A DNA stretch of 40,233 nt from a virus: the IMG/VR virus record IMGVR_UViG_3300014711_000001, positions 1-40,233 of that record, one strand, 5' to 3'. The number at the start of each line of letters is the position of its first letter. Position 1 is the stretch's first letter. The translations under genes and the position numbers were made by a program. This document shows positions 29,985 to 36,771 of this stretch, piece after piece. The notes beneath the pieces were generated by a model. That model was not told the DNA's origin. It saw nothing but the letters and a program-made list of their open reading frames with translations, and searched no databases.

Positions 29985-30815
29985 ATGACTAGCACCCCAA
30001 CTACACGCTTGCGCCTAGAACAACAGGGGCAGGGGGATAATCTCAATACCTGGGGCGCACCCAAACTCAACGCCGTAATCCAAAAGATTGACGATGGGCG
30101 CGGGCTGGCGACAATTTCCCTTACAGGATTGTCAGCCTATACCCTGACCACGGCCAACTATTCCACAGACGATGCATCAAAGGGCGTTCTGGTCTTTACC
30201 GGCGTCCTTTCGTCCAATGTGGTGATTACCGCCCCTTCTGTCGAGTGCACGTGGGACGTTGATAATCAATGCACCCTTGGCTCGTACACGGTCACAATCA
30301 AGACTTCGGGCGGGTCTGCCATCACCCTGCCTTATGGCACGTCACGGATATACAGCAACGGCACAACGATCAAGTTTGTTCAGCAGACTGACTTCGGTGG
30401 CGCATCGCTGACCAGTGTTTCGTCCATCACGATGGCCGGCACAATTACAGGACTGAACAGCGCCACCACGTCAACGGGTGCTGTGAACTTCGGCCAGCTT
30501 CAGGCCGCAATCGCGACCGCTTCGACAATCGGCACTACAGGGACCGTCCTCAACAGCCTTGCCGATACCACGGCGGGCTATCTCAGTCAGAAGTTTGCAG
30601 GGCTTTCCCCTGTTGTCGTGGCGACCATCAACACGTCCTCCAATGAACAACAGCAGGTGTCATTGGCCACCACAGGGACGGCTTCGACAGTCGGATCAAA
30701 CACGGTCTCCCTGACCATCACCACGGACGCCTTTGGGCGCGTCACGTCCAAGTCAACCAACCCCACTCCATCCCCTTCAATGGCGCAGGCAATCGCCTAT
30801 GCCGTGGCGCTTTAA
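29985..30815 (+). CDS. Tail/head fibre protein
   Basis: 276 residues with GGAGG nearby. N-terminal 'TRLRLEQQGQGDNLNTWGAPKLNAVIQKIDDGRG' is a frequent opening of phage fibre or baseplate-attached proteins ('N-x-W-G-x-x-L-N'). The body is Thr/Ser/Val/Asn-rich ('NVVITAPSVECTWDVDNQCTLGSYTVTIKTSGGSAITLPYGTSRIYSNGTTIKFVQQTDFGG'), as in trimeric beta fibres, with a C-terminal 'AIAYAVAL'. It is probably attached to the tail hub as a receptor-binding fibre. Confidence 0.75.
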   Translation: MTSTPTTRLRLEQQGQGDNLNTWGAPKLNAVIQKIDDGRGLATISLTGLSAYTLTTANYSTDDASKGVLVFTGVLSSNVVITAPSVECTWDVDNQCTLGSYTVTIKTSGGSAITLPYGTSRIYSNGTTIKFVQQTDFGGASLTSVSSITMAGTITGLNSATTSTGAVNFGQLQAAIATASTIGTTGTVLNSLADTTAGYLSQKFAGLSPVVVATINTSSNEQQQVSLATTGTASTVGSNTVSLTITTDAFGRVTSKSTNPTPSPSMAQAIAYAVAL

Positions 30816-30825
30816 GAGGTAAGCC

Positions 30826-31593
30826 ATGTTGTCACCGTCCCCCTATCCCACATTCTCGAATGTCCGTTTCGACTACCAGACTTCCTTAACGGCGTCGAAT
30901 ACCAACTATTCATCCCCGACACAGACCAAGCTGATTGCAGTTGCGGGGCCTGATGGCTCGCTGATTACCAAAATCGGCGTGATTGCCACGACCACGCAAA
31001 CGTCACAGTCATCGGTGCAGCTTTACAAGTCACCGGATGCGGGAACGACCTTCAACATCCTTCCAATTACGGCCAGCTTCACGGCGTCCGATCCGACCCT
31101 GACGCTCAAGAACTTCACGCAGCCGGACGGGACCACAATCAGCGAAACCAACGGACTTCCGTTGAAGGGCGCAGTTTATCCTTCGCCCATTGTATCGGTG
31201 TCAAACGGTCAGTTTTCGCTGTCCTCAAAATATTACGTTGGCGCGGCTCCCACGACAGGATCAGCGAACAATCAGACGGTCTCAATCGTATCGCAGAACG
31301 GCACGATTACGACAACCTCAATCACGTTTTCGGGTGGTGAGGTGTTCGACATTATCCCGTCTTACACCAACACGGGCGCAACCTCTTTGAGCATCGGCGG
31401 GTCAAACCGTGGTGCGGTTCGTGCAGGAACGCTTGCGGTGCTGACGGGTAACGAGTTGGTGGCGAACTACCCGGTTCGGGTCCAAGGCGCACCCGATAAT
31501 TCAACCTGGTACGTTTACATCACCGAACGTCTATACGGCGCGATTGGCACCGCACAGACCGCCTCAATTCAGGCGCAGGGTGTTCATTACTGA
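30826..31593 (+). CDS. Beta-rich fibre-associated protein
   Basis: 255 residues; AGAGG-type ribosome site. Like its neighbours it is low in charge and rich in Ser/Thr/Val ('ASNTNYSSPTQTKLIAVAGPDGSLITKIGVIATTTQTSQSSVQLYKSPDAGTTFNIL' and 'WYVYITERLYGAIGTAQTASIQAQGVHY'). It resembles small phage virion proteins with a jelly-roll or beta-sandwich that join fibres. There is no enzymatic signature. TGATG coupling to the next (adhesin) gene argues for joint assembly. Confidence 0.7.
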   Translation: MLSPSPYPTFSNVRFDYQTSLTASNTNYSSPTQTKLIAVAGPDGSLITKIGVIATTTQTSQSSVQLYKSPDAGTTFNILPITASFTASDPTLTLKNFTQPDGTTISETNGLPLKGAVYPSPIVSVSNGQFSLSSKYYVGAAPTTGSANNQTVSIVSQNGTITTTSITFSGGEVFDIIPSYTNTGATSLSIGGSNRGAVRAGTLAVLTGNELVANYPVRVQGAPDNSTWYVYITERLYGAIGTAQTASIQAQGVHY

Positions 31594-32426
31594 TGGCTGA
31601 TATTCAGTCAATCTCCCCCGCGCGGCTGCCTGTATCGGGTATCCCGCAGGCGGGGACAAATTCAGGTCCCATTGCCGCTTATTTTAAAATCGACATAACC
31701 ACTTCGCAAACTTACACCCCAGACCCGACAAAAAACTATCGTCAAATGCGGGTGACCGTTCTTGGCGGCGGTGGCGGCGGGAGTAATGGAACGGGGGGCA
31801 GCGGCGGTGGTGGGGGCGGCAATGCCCAGAAAACCACAGCACCCTTCCCTGTAACCATTGTAATTGGGGCAGGCGGAACAACAGGTGCAACCGGCAATAC
31901 AGGCGGCACGACCACGGCGGCATGGGGCGCGTATCTCTTAACTGCGGTTGGTGGAACGGGCGGCGGAGCTTCTGGTGGCGCGGGTGGTACGGCTTCGGGC
32001 GGAGACACTAATTTCTCCGGCGGCACAGGCGGCAACGGTAACGGAGCAGGCGCGGGCGGCGGTGGTGGCGGCGCAGGTGGCACGACTTCTGTGGGCGCGA
32101 ATGGCACAAACGCCGTAAGCAATGGCGCGGCAGGTAACGCCGCGTCTGGTGATGGCGGAGGCGGCGGCGCGGGCGCTGATACCGTGGCCAATTTAGTTGC
32201 CGGTAGCGGCGGCGGGTGGGGGATGCCGGGCGGTTACGGCTTAAAAACAACCAGCAATCCCCAGATAAATATTGGAGGCGCTAGTGTGACCACAGGGCCT
32301 CAACCGGGCGCACCAAACGCGACAATTTTAAGCACAAATTCAGGCGGTGCTTTTGGTGGTGGCGGAGGTGGCGATGCAAACCCCGGCACAGGCGGCACAG
32401 GCGGCGTCAGAATTGAACTTTGGTAG
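31593..32426 (+). CDS. Polyglycine-rich tail adhesin
   Basis: 277 residues. After an attachment-like start (MADIQSISPARLPVSGIPQA), an N-terminal strand ('QMRVTVLGGGGGGSNGTGG') opens a Gly-rich domain that runs to the end ('GTGGVRIELW'). Many Gly runs are separated by Asn, Thr or Ser and Ala, the pattern of the polyglycine type II helix bundle in phage tip adhesins such as S16 gp38. Such domains present variable loops that choose the host receptor. The closing 'GGVRIELW' matches the family's conserved last strand. Confidence 0.75.
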   Translation: MADIQSISPARLPVSGIPQAGTNSGPIAAYFKIDITTSQTYTPDPTKNYRQMRVTVLGGGGGGSNGTGGSGGGGGGNAQKTTAPFPVTIVIGAGGTTGATGNTGGTTTAAWGAYLLTAVGGTGGGASGGAGGTASGGDTNFSGGTGGNGNGAGAGGGGGGAGGTTSVGANGTNAVSNGAAGNAASGDGGGGGAGADTVANLVAGSGGGWGMPGGYGLKTTSNPQINIGGASVTTGPQPGAPNATILSTNSGGAFGGGGGGDANPGTGGTGGVRIELW

Positions 32427-32435
32427 GAAACTAAA

Positions 32436-32678
32436 ATGCGCGTAGCACGAATTAACACGTCATTTACAGATCAAGCCGGACAGCATCCAGTGGTCAATGT
32501 CGAAATATGGGAAACCATCCCTGCCGATACAGGCCCGTTTACCTTCCGAAATGTTGACCCGCCTGCGGGTTACATCTGGGCGGTTGGCCCTTCCTGTTCG
32601 GTCAAACTTGGTTCGCCAGATCAGTATTTTGACATGACGGGCAATCCGGTTGTGCCTGTGCCGGAAATAACCCCATGA
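32436..32678 (+). CDS. Small protein after the adhesin
   Basis: 80 residues, starting MRVARINTSFTDQAGQHPVV. The middle 'VEIWETIPADTGPFTFRNVDPPAGYIWAVGPSCSVKLG' looks beta-rich and contains one Cys. No family recognised. It follows the adhesin by nine bases and overlaps the next gene by ATGA. It may be a chaperone or tail attachment protein for the fibre, an inference from position alone. Confidence 0.65.
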   Translation: MRVARINTSFTDQAGQHPVVNVEIWETIPADTGPFTFRNVDPPAGYIWAVGPSCSVKLGSPDQYFDMTGNPVVPVPEITP

Positions 32679-33118
32679 TTCCCGCGATTGCCTTGATCTT
32701 CGGCGCGGCGTGGCGCATGTGCCTTGGTGGCTGGGCGCATTTGCGCCGGTCATATATCCTTGTGGTTGGGGCCGTTGCGGCGGCGGCTATCCTTTACCTC
32801 AACACGTCTGATCTGATCCTGACGGCATGTGCCGCAGCCTTGACCATTGGCTATTTCACCATCGGGAACGGTTCGGTTTTGCGTGGTGATGATCCCGCAT
32901 GGCCGTACGTTCGGGCGTTTCTGACCAAGTTCATTGCGCCCGCCATATTGGCTAACGGCGTTTTGTGTCTTTTGGGTTATCCGAATTTTCTGGCCCTCGC
33001 CGGAATGATTGCATCGCTCGGATATTACGTCACTTGGAAAATTCAAAAACTTGACCCCTGGAATCGCTATGCCGAAGCCATCATGGGCGCGAGTTGGTTT
33101 GTATTTTTGGCATTGTGA
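32675..33118 (+). CDS. Four-helix membrane protein at start of lysis block
   Basis: 147 residues with four probable transmembrane segments: 'IPAIALIFGAAWRMCLGGW', 'YILVVGAVAAAAILYL', 'LILTACAAALTIGYFTIG' and, after a soluble loop 'NGSVLRGDDPAWPYVRAFLTK', 'FIAPAILANGVLCLLGYPNFLALAGMIASLGYYV'. It does not match the holin families I can recognise, but membrane proteins with this layout are common just before phage lysis genes. Role unknown; it may be an accessory holin or antiholin. Confidence 0.65.
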   Translation: MIPAIALIFGAAWRMCLGGWAHLRRSYILVVGAVAAAAILYLNTSDLILTACAAALTIGYFTIGNGSVLRGDDPAWPYVRAFLTKFIAPAILANGVLCLLGYPNFLALAGMIASLGYYVTWKIQKLDPWNRYAEAIMGASWFVFLAL

Positions 33119-33447
33119 TGGGGGGCCACATGGATTGGACTGCCGTAGGGGTTGAAGTCGCCATTATCGGCATTCTGGGCGCGATTGTCGCTTGGGTTGT
33201 CCGACACGTTAAGTCTGATGTCAAAGAACACGCCGAACGATTGGATGGCGATATTGACGGCATTCACGACCGCATCAACGGCGTTGTGGCAAGTGCCGCA
33301 GATACCATCAAACGCATGGAATATGAACAAAGAATGGGCGCGATTGAGACCAGGTTTGAAAGCCGAATTTCGTCAATGGAACACAAGATCGACGAAGGGT
33401 TCCGGGGCATCAATGGGCGTCTGGATAACCTGTTAAAGCGGGATTGA
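33118..33447 (+). CDS. Membrane-anchored coiled-coil protein (holin-like)
   Basis: 109 residues from the ATG at 33118 (TGATG overlap). An ATG at 33130, preceded by GGGGGG, is a good alternative. One helix near the N-terminus (VGVEVAIIGILGAIVAWVV) is followed by a charged coiled coil ('KSDVKEHAERLDGDIDGIHDRINGVVASAADTIKRM ... SRISSMEHKIDEGFRGINGRLDNLLKRD'). The arrangement occurs in small phage lysis-module proteins. It may be a holin partner or a spanin-like factor, but no family is certain. Confidence 0.65.
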   Translation: MGGHMDWTAVGVEVAIIGILGAIVAWVVRHVKSDVKEHAERLDGDIDGIHDRINGVVASAADTIKRMEYEQRMGAIETRFESRISSMEHKIDEGFRGINGRLDNLLKRD

Positions 33448-33449
33448 CC

Positions 33450-33860
33450 ATGACACCAAGAGGCTTGCGCAATTTTAATCCGGGTAACATTCGCAAGGGG
33501 ACAACGGACTGGCAGGGCATGGACCCCGCAGGAAATGACCCCGCTTTTATCACCTTCAAAGACCCCGTCTATGGCATCCGGGCAATGGCCAAAATCTTGC
33601 TCAATTACGAAGCCAAGTACGGGTTAAAGACCATTCGCCAGATCATCAGCCGGTGGGCACCACCAGATGAGAACGACACGGAAGCCTACATCGAGCATGT
33701 AGCCAAGGACTGCGGTGTCGGCCCTGACGACCGCATCAGTCTCAAGGAAAGCCCCGCGCTGTTGTCCCTGCTCGTCGAAGCCATCATTGAGCATGAGAAC
33801 GGGGAACAGCCCTACACAATCGGGCAGATCACCAAGGGCATTAATCTAGCACAGGCATAG
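33450..33860 (+). CDS. Endolysin-like muramidase (P5-like)
   Basis: 136 residues from the ATG at 33450. 'RGLRNFNPGNIRKGTTDWQGMDPAGNDPAFITFKDPVYGIRAMAKILLNYEAKYGLKTIRQIISRWAPPDENDTEAYIEHVAKDCGV' matches the 'structural protein P5'/lysozyme-like phage family that cuts peptidoglycan. The RN-x-NPGNI opening and WAPPxEN-x-T are the recognisable marks. No signal peptide is present, so export would need the holin. It is placed among the membrane genes of the lysis block. Confidence 0.8.
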   Translation: MTPRGLRNFNPGNIRKGTTDWQGMDPAGNDPAFITFKDPVYGIRAMAKILLNYEAKYGLKTIRQIISRWAPPDENDTEAYIEHVAKDCGVGPDDRISLKESPALLSLLVEAIIEHENGEQPYTIGQITKGINLAQA

Positions 33861-33869
33861 GAGAGCATC

Positions 33870-34010
33870 ATGGAACTTGCATTATTCATCGCCATTGCAG
33901 GCGCAGCAGTCGCACTCGGGATTTATCTGATCCGTGAGAAGGTCAAGGTCGCCATTGGTGACGTTGAGGAAGGCGTTGAGAAAGCCGCCAAGGACCTGAC
34001 GAGCAAGTAA
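33870..34010 (+). CDS. 46-residue membrane peptide in lysis block
   Basis: GGAGAG lies just before the ATG. The product has one helix (MELALFIAIAGAAVALGIYL) and then an amphipathic charged tail (IREKVKVAIGDVEEGVEKAAKDLTSK). The size and layout are those of small phage membrane proteins that assist holins, but the role is unproven. Confidence 0.75.
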   Translation: MELALFIAIAGAAVALGIYLIREKVKVAIGDVEEGVEKAAKDLTSK

Positions 34011-34030
34011 CCCAAACCTAGAGAGGCATC

Positions 34031-34510
34031 ATGGACCCCCTCAGTCTGATCGGGGGCCTTTCCGGCTTATTCGGGAAGGTCGTAGATAAGATTTGGCCGG
34101 ACCCTGCACAGGCGGCAGCGGCCAAACTAGCTTTAATGGAAGCGCAGCAGCGCGGCGACCTCGCCGAGCTGGATGCTGAAATGAAACTCGCCCTTGCGCA
34201 GTTGGACGTGAACAAGACCGAAGCGGCCAATGCCAATGTGTTTGTCTCAGGCTGGCGTCCATTTGTGGGGTGGGTCTGCGGCGCGGCGTTCGCTTGGGCG
34301 TTTGTGGTTTCGCCGTTTGTTACCTGGATTGCGTGGCTTGCCGGCAAAGACATTGGCCATGTTCCTGTCCTTGACCTGTCCCAGATGACGCCCGTCCTAA
34401 TCGGGATGTTAGGTCTAGGAACTTTAAGAACCTATGAAAGATCAAAGGGCGTGGCACCCGGCATGACCGACCGCGAAATGCCATCCTACCAGCCCACGGC
34501 CAAAAAATAG
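34031..34510 (+). CDS. Holin of the GTA 3TM family
   Basis: 159 residues. A helical N-terminus ('LSLIGGLSGLFGKVVDKIWPDPAQAAAAKLALMEAQQRG'), then 'NVFVSGWRPFVGWVCGAAFAWAFVVSPFVTWIAWLAG' and 'MTPVLIGMLGLGTLRTYERSKG'. The 'FVSGWRPFVGW' element is the hallmark of the 3TM holin family first seen in the gene transfer agent of alphaproteobacteria (GTA_holin_3TM). It should form the pore that releases the endolysin. Length is typical. This is one of the better hints of an alphaproteobacterial host. Confidence 0.85.
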   Translation: MDPLSLIGGLSGLFGKVVDKIWPDPAQAAAAKLALMEAQQRGDLAELDAEMKLALAQLDVNKTEAANANVFVSGWRPFVGWVCGAAFAWAFVVSPFVTWIAWLAGKDIGHVPVLDLSQMTPVLIGMLGLGTLRTYERSKGVAPGMTDREMPSYQPTAKK

Positions 34511-35448
34511 TGCTATTTAGACCCGTTTCGCTCGCGGAACGGGAGCGACGAATTGCGGCCATCCTTGCCGCCCCTTCATTGAACAAAGCCGCCGATTCCC
34601 TCGGGATGCCTCAAAGCACCCTGAAACAATGGGCGCGCACCAATAAGGACCGCTTGCGCCAGACTAGCGCAATATCCCCAATCATCCGACCTGCGCATAT
34701 CACCAAGATCCTCGCGGTTGGTGACTGCCACGACTCCCCCCATATTTCTGACAAATCCCGCTTTGAATGGATCGGTAAACACGCCCGATCTATCAATGCA
34801 GACTACATCGCCCAAGTGGGTGATTTCATGTCCATGGACAGCATTTGTCGGTATGTCCCCGATGAAACCCATTCGGGACGGCTCAAGGGTACGGTCCTTG
34901 AGGAATTTGAATCCGGCAACCTCGCCCTCGACGCTATTGACGCAGGGCTTAACGGGCATCCCTGCAAAAAACACATAACCTTCGGCAATCACGAATGGCG
35001 CATTGACAGCTATTCCGAACGCAACCCCGCCATATACGGGATGCTGATGATGCAGCTTGAGGATATGTTCAAGCACCGGAAATGGACCCATTCCCCCTTC
35101 AAAGCATATCACTCAATCGCAGGTGTAGATTTCACCCATGTCCCTCATTCCAAAATGGGCAAACCGATGGGGGCCAATGAAATCACAATCGCCAATCAGT
35201 TCACCTCGGATGTTGTGTTCGGTCATACCCATGTGGCCCGGGCGATTACGGCCCCGAAACTGGGATCCAAGTCCCTTGTGACGATTATTAACCCTGGTTG
35301 CGCCTTACCCTACGGATATGTCGAACCTTACGCCAAGCACACCCTCACCGGCTGGTCATGGGGCGTGATGGAATTGACGGTAGAGGATGGCTCAATCCGC
35401 GATTTTGCGTTTGTCTCCATGAAAACCCTAGAGGAACAATACAAATGA
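34510..35448 (+). CDS. HTH-fused metallophosphoesterase
   Basis: 312 residues from a GTG at 34510 overlapping the holin stop. An N-terminal HTH-like region ('ERERRIAAILAAPSLNKAADSLGMPQSTLKQWARTNKDRLRQ', residues 9-51) precedes a calcineurin-type phosphoesterase with GDCH (71-74), GDF (104-106), GNHE (159-162) and GHTH (238-241), the full set of metal ligands. It is likely an active phosphodiesterase or phosphatase acting on nucleic acid or nucleotides; substrate unknown. Similar fusions are seen in phages. It follows the lysis genes, so it is made late. Confidence 0.88.
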   Translation: MLFRPVSLAERERRIAAILAAPSLNKAADSLGMPQSTLKQWARTNKDRLRQTSAISPIIRPAHITKILAVGDCHDSPHISDKSRFEWIGKHARSINADYIAQVGDFMSMDSICRYVPDETHSGRLKGTVLEEFESGNLALDAIDAGLNGHPCKKHITFGNHEWRIDSYSERNPAIYGMLMMQLEDMFKHRKWTHSPFKAYHSIAGVDFTHVPHSKMGKPMGANEITIANQFTSDVVFGHTHVARAITAPKLGSKSLVTIINPGCALPYGYVEPYAKHTLTGWSWGVMELTVEDGSIRDFAFVSMKTLEEQYK

Positions 35449-35675
35449 GTGACGAGGTAGAAGATGTTGTGGAAATGTCCCTCAACCATTGGCAATGGGA
35501 CTGTGATGTTGATGAAAAACGCAGGGGATATGCGTTGGAATTAGCATCTATTGATTGGGGTTTGAGCAAAAAAGATGCTATACTCGCGGCGCAGATGATT
35601 GTTGAGTTTTTGGAGACTGGCAAGGTCCCAACAGACCACGTTGAAGCGCGCAAAACCATCAAGGCGGTGTCATGA
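35445..35675 (+). CDS. Small acidic hypothetical protein
   Basis: 76 residues from the ATG at 35445 (ATGA). 'MSDEVEDVVEMSLNHWQWDC', then 'RRGYALELASIDWGLSKKDAILAAQMIVEFLETGKVPTDHVEARKTIKAVS', mostly helical. No known family. It is the first of several small overlapping genes that end the rightward operon; such late accessory genes are often host-modifying, though nothing specific is visible here. Confidence 0.65.
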   Translation: MSDEVEDVVEMSLNHWQWDCDVDEKRRGYALELASIDWGLSKKDAILAAQMIVEFLETGKVPTDHVEARKTIKAVS

Positions 35676-35857
35676 GCAAATATGAATCTGTCGAAATTCC
35701 GTTTGTAACATTTGAAAACAACAGACGTGGGTTTGATAAAGCGTTTTTGGAAGATAAGCCGTATATAGTTGATTTTATCAAAACGTTTCCAGATTCTTTT
35801 GAGGCAGATTTTATTTCTGATCGGATTTACTTTATTGAGCCAAACGGTGACGCATGA
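35672..35857 (+). CDS. Small AT-rich hypothetical protein
   Basis: 61 residues, MSKYESVEIPFVTFENNRRG at the start. Mixed alpha/beta, rich in Phe, Asp and Ile ('PYIVDFIKTFPDSFEADFISDRIYFIEPNGDA'). The gene is noticeably AT-richer than its neighbours, which may mean recent acquisition. Coupled to both neighbours by ATGA overlaps. Function unknown. Confidence 0.6.
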   Translation: MSKYESVEIPFVTFENNRRGFDKAFLEDKPYIVDFIKTFPDSFEADFISDRIYFIEPNGDA

Positions 35858-36111
35858 AACCAAATCATCGACCCATCAACTACCGATCAGCCGATGACAT
35901 TCTGGCTTACGTCAATTCAATCCGTGTCGGCGCAGAAAAGCGCAAGCTGACCGCGAAGGAACGCGAATACCAACTAGCCCTGATGGCGGTTGAAAGCCAC
36001 AAGGCTAGGTCACATGGTTTCGTTCGCGCCATACCCCTAGGTGGCCCCGCAGACCTTCAAATCCGCATTGGCTCCCCTGATGACTTTAGCGTTCAAAGCC
36101 CTCATGGATAA
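35854..36111 (+). CDS. Small basic hypothetical protein
   Basis: 85 residues. 'MKPNHRPINYRSADDILAYV', then 'RVGAEKRKLTAKEREYQLALMAVESHKARSHGFVRAIPLGG'. The middle is a basic helix; the C-terminus is Gly/Pro-rich. No motif recognised. Overlaps upstream by ATGA and downstream by eight bases. Could bind nucleic acid through its basic helix, without proof. Confidence 0.6.
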   Translation: MKPNHRPINYRSADDILAYVNSIRVGAEKRKLTAKEREYQLALMAVESHKARSHGFVRAIPLGGPADLQIRIGSPDDFSVQSPHG

Positions 36112-36298
36112 TTACCAGACACCCCAGACCGCACACATTACCCACGATGGGGAGCAAATAGTGATAACCGGCGTGGGGGATAACGGGCAGCCTTTTCGAT
36201 GCCATCTCACCCGAAATGGCTGGCACAGACTGGCCGCACAGGTGTATGATTTGTATGGTGCTGAACTGGTGGCGCAGCGGGCGCAATGGAGAGGGTGA
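36104..36298 (+). CDS. Small hypothetical protein
   Basis: 64 residues from the ATG at 36104; a longer frame upstream only overlaps the previous gene. The sequence 'QTAHITHDGEQIVITGVGDNGQPFRCHLTRNGWHRLAAQVYDLYG' has a beta hairpin followed by a helix, and two Asn-Gly turns. No recognised family. Its TGA overlaps the next start (TGATG). Confidence 0.6.
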   Translation: MDNYQTPQTAHITHDGEQIVITGVGDNGQPFRCHLTRNGWHRLAAQVYDLYGAELVAQRAQWRG

Positions 36299-36579
36299 TG
36301 AATAAGGATCAAATGTTCTTCGGCGGCGTCGGTGTTGGTATGGTAATTGCCGGAAGCGCCCAATCTGGATGGGGTGCGCTTATTGGCGCTTGCTTGGCGG
36401 TTGGAATTATTGTTGCCCACGAAATCAGCAAATTTTTAACGAGGTCAGAACCGGAGGTGTCCGATAACACCGGTTCACGCCGCCTCATGGCCCGAAAGGC
36501 GTGTGAGGGTAAACACGGCACTTCTGCGGATGACCCCATGAACGTGATGGGGACAAGGGGTGAAAGTCCCCGCATCTAA
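36298..36579 (+). CDS. Small membrane protein ending in structured DNA
   Basis: 93 residues from the ATG at 36298. The first half is one or two membrane helices ('FFGGVGVGMVIAGSAQSGWGALIGACLAVGIIVAHEI'). The second half ('EPEVSDNTGSRRLMARKACEGKHGTSADDPMNVMGTRGESPRI') is polar and reads like a frame run over DNA with several hairpins (see 36448-36624). The real protein may be the first ~50 residues with the rest as a by-product. It is the last rightward gene before the integrase. Confidence 0.5.
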   Translation: MNKDQMFFGGVGVGMVIAGSAQSGWGALIGACLAVGIIVAHEISKFLTRSEPEVSDNTGSRRLMARKACEGKHGTSADDPMNVMGTRGESPRI

Positions 36580-36624
36580 ACCGATTATCCGCAACCAACC
36601 GATATTTAGTCCGTGTGCGGATAA
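36448..36624. other. Hairpin-dense, structured-RNA-like segment
   Basis: Inverted repeats crowd this stretch: GAACC/GGTTC with GGTGT/ACACC (36448-36476), GGGGAC/GTCCCC (36549-36571), and TTATCCGCA (36585-36593) with TGCGGATAA (36616-36624). The loop of the second includes GGTGAAAG leading into TCCCC, reminiscent of a motif in group II intron domain I. It lies at the convergence of both operons. It may be terminator structures, an RNA remnant or attP arm sites. Confidence 0.4.
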
Positions 36625-36771
36625 CTGGGGCAAAACGCGAACACCCCTGATGCAAAATGACTGATAGCAAAATATTTTGCTCCGCAAGTCATTGATTTCA
36701 AAGCATTTGACACAAATGAACTATTTAATTACCAAGCCAAATCGCGCTTAAATATCAACGTCTTGGCTTGG
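36580..36771. other. Intergenic segment between converging operons, candidate attP
   Basis: No gene is seen. It holds a nested palindrome: AGCAAAATATTTTGCT (36666-36681, perfect) flanked by AATGACT (36656-36662) and AGTCATT (36687-36693). Further on, ACCAAGCCAA (36731-36740) faces TTGGCTTGGT (36763-36772). It adjoins the integrase gene end, the usual place of attP and of binding sites for integrase and IHF. Either inverted repeat could also end transcription. Confidence 0.5.

Noticed and set aside
31742-32191. Minus-strand Pro-rich frame of 149 residues
   Set aside because: It is the exact antisense of the Gly-rich adhesin (GGC/GGT read as GCC/ACC/CCG), so its low-complexity composition is a by-product.
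36707-36735. TTGACA with TACCAA 17 bases on, read as a promoter
   Set aside because: The -10 match is poor and it would point into the 3' end of the integrase gene with no gene to serve.
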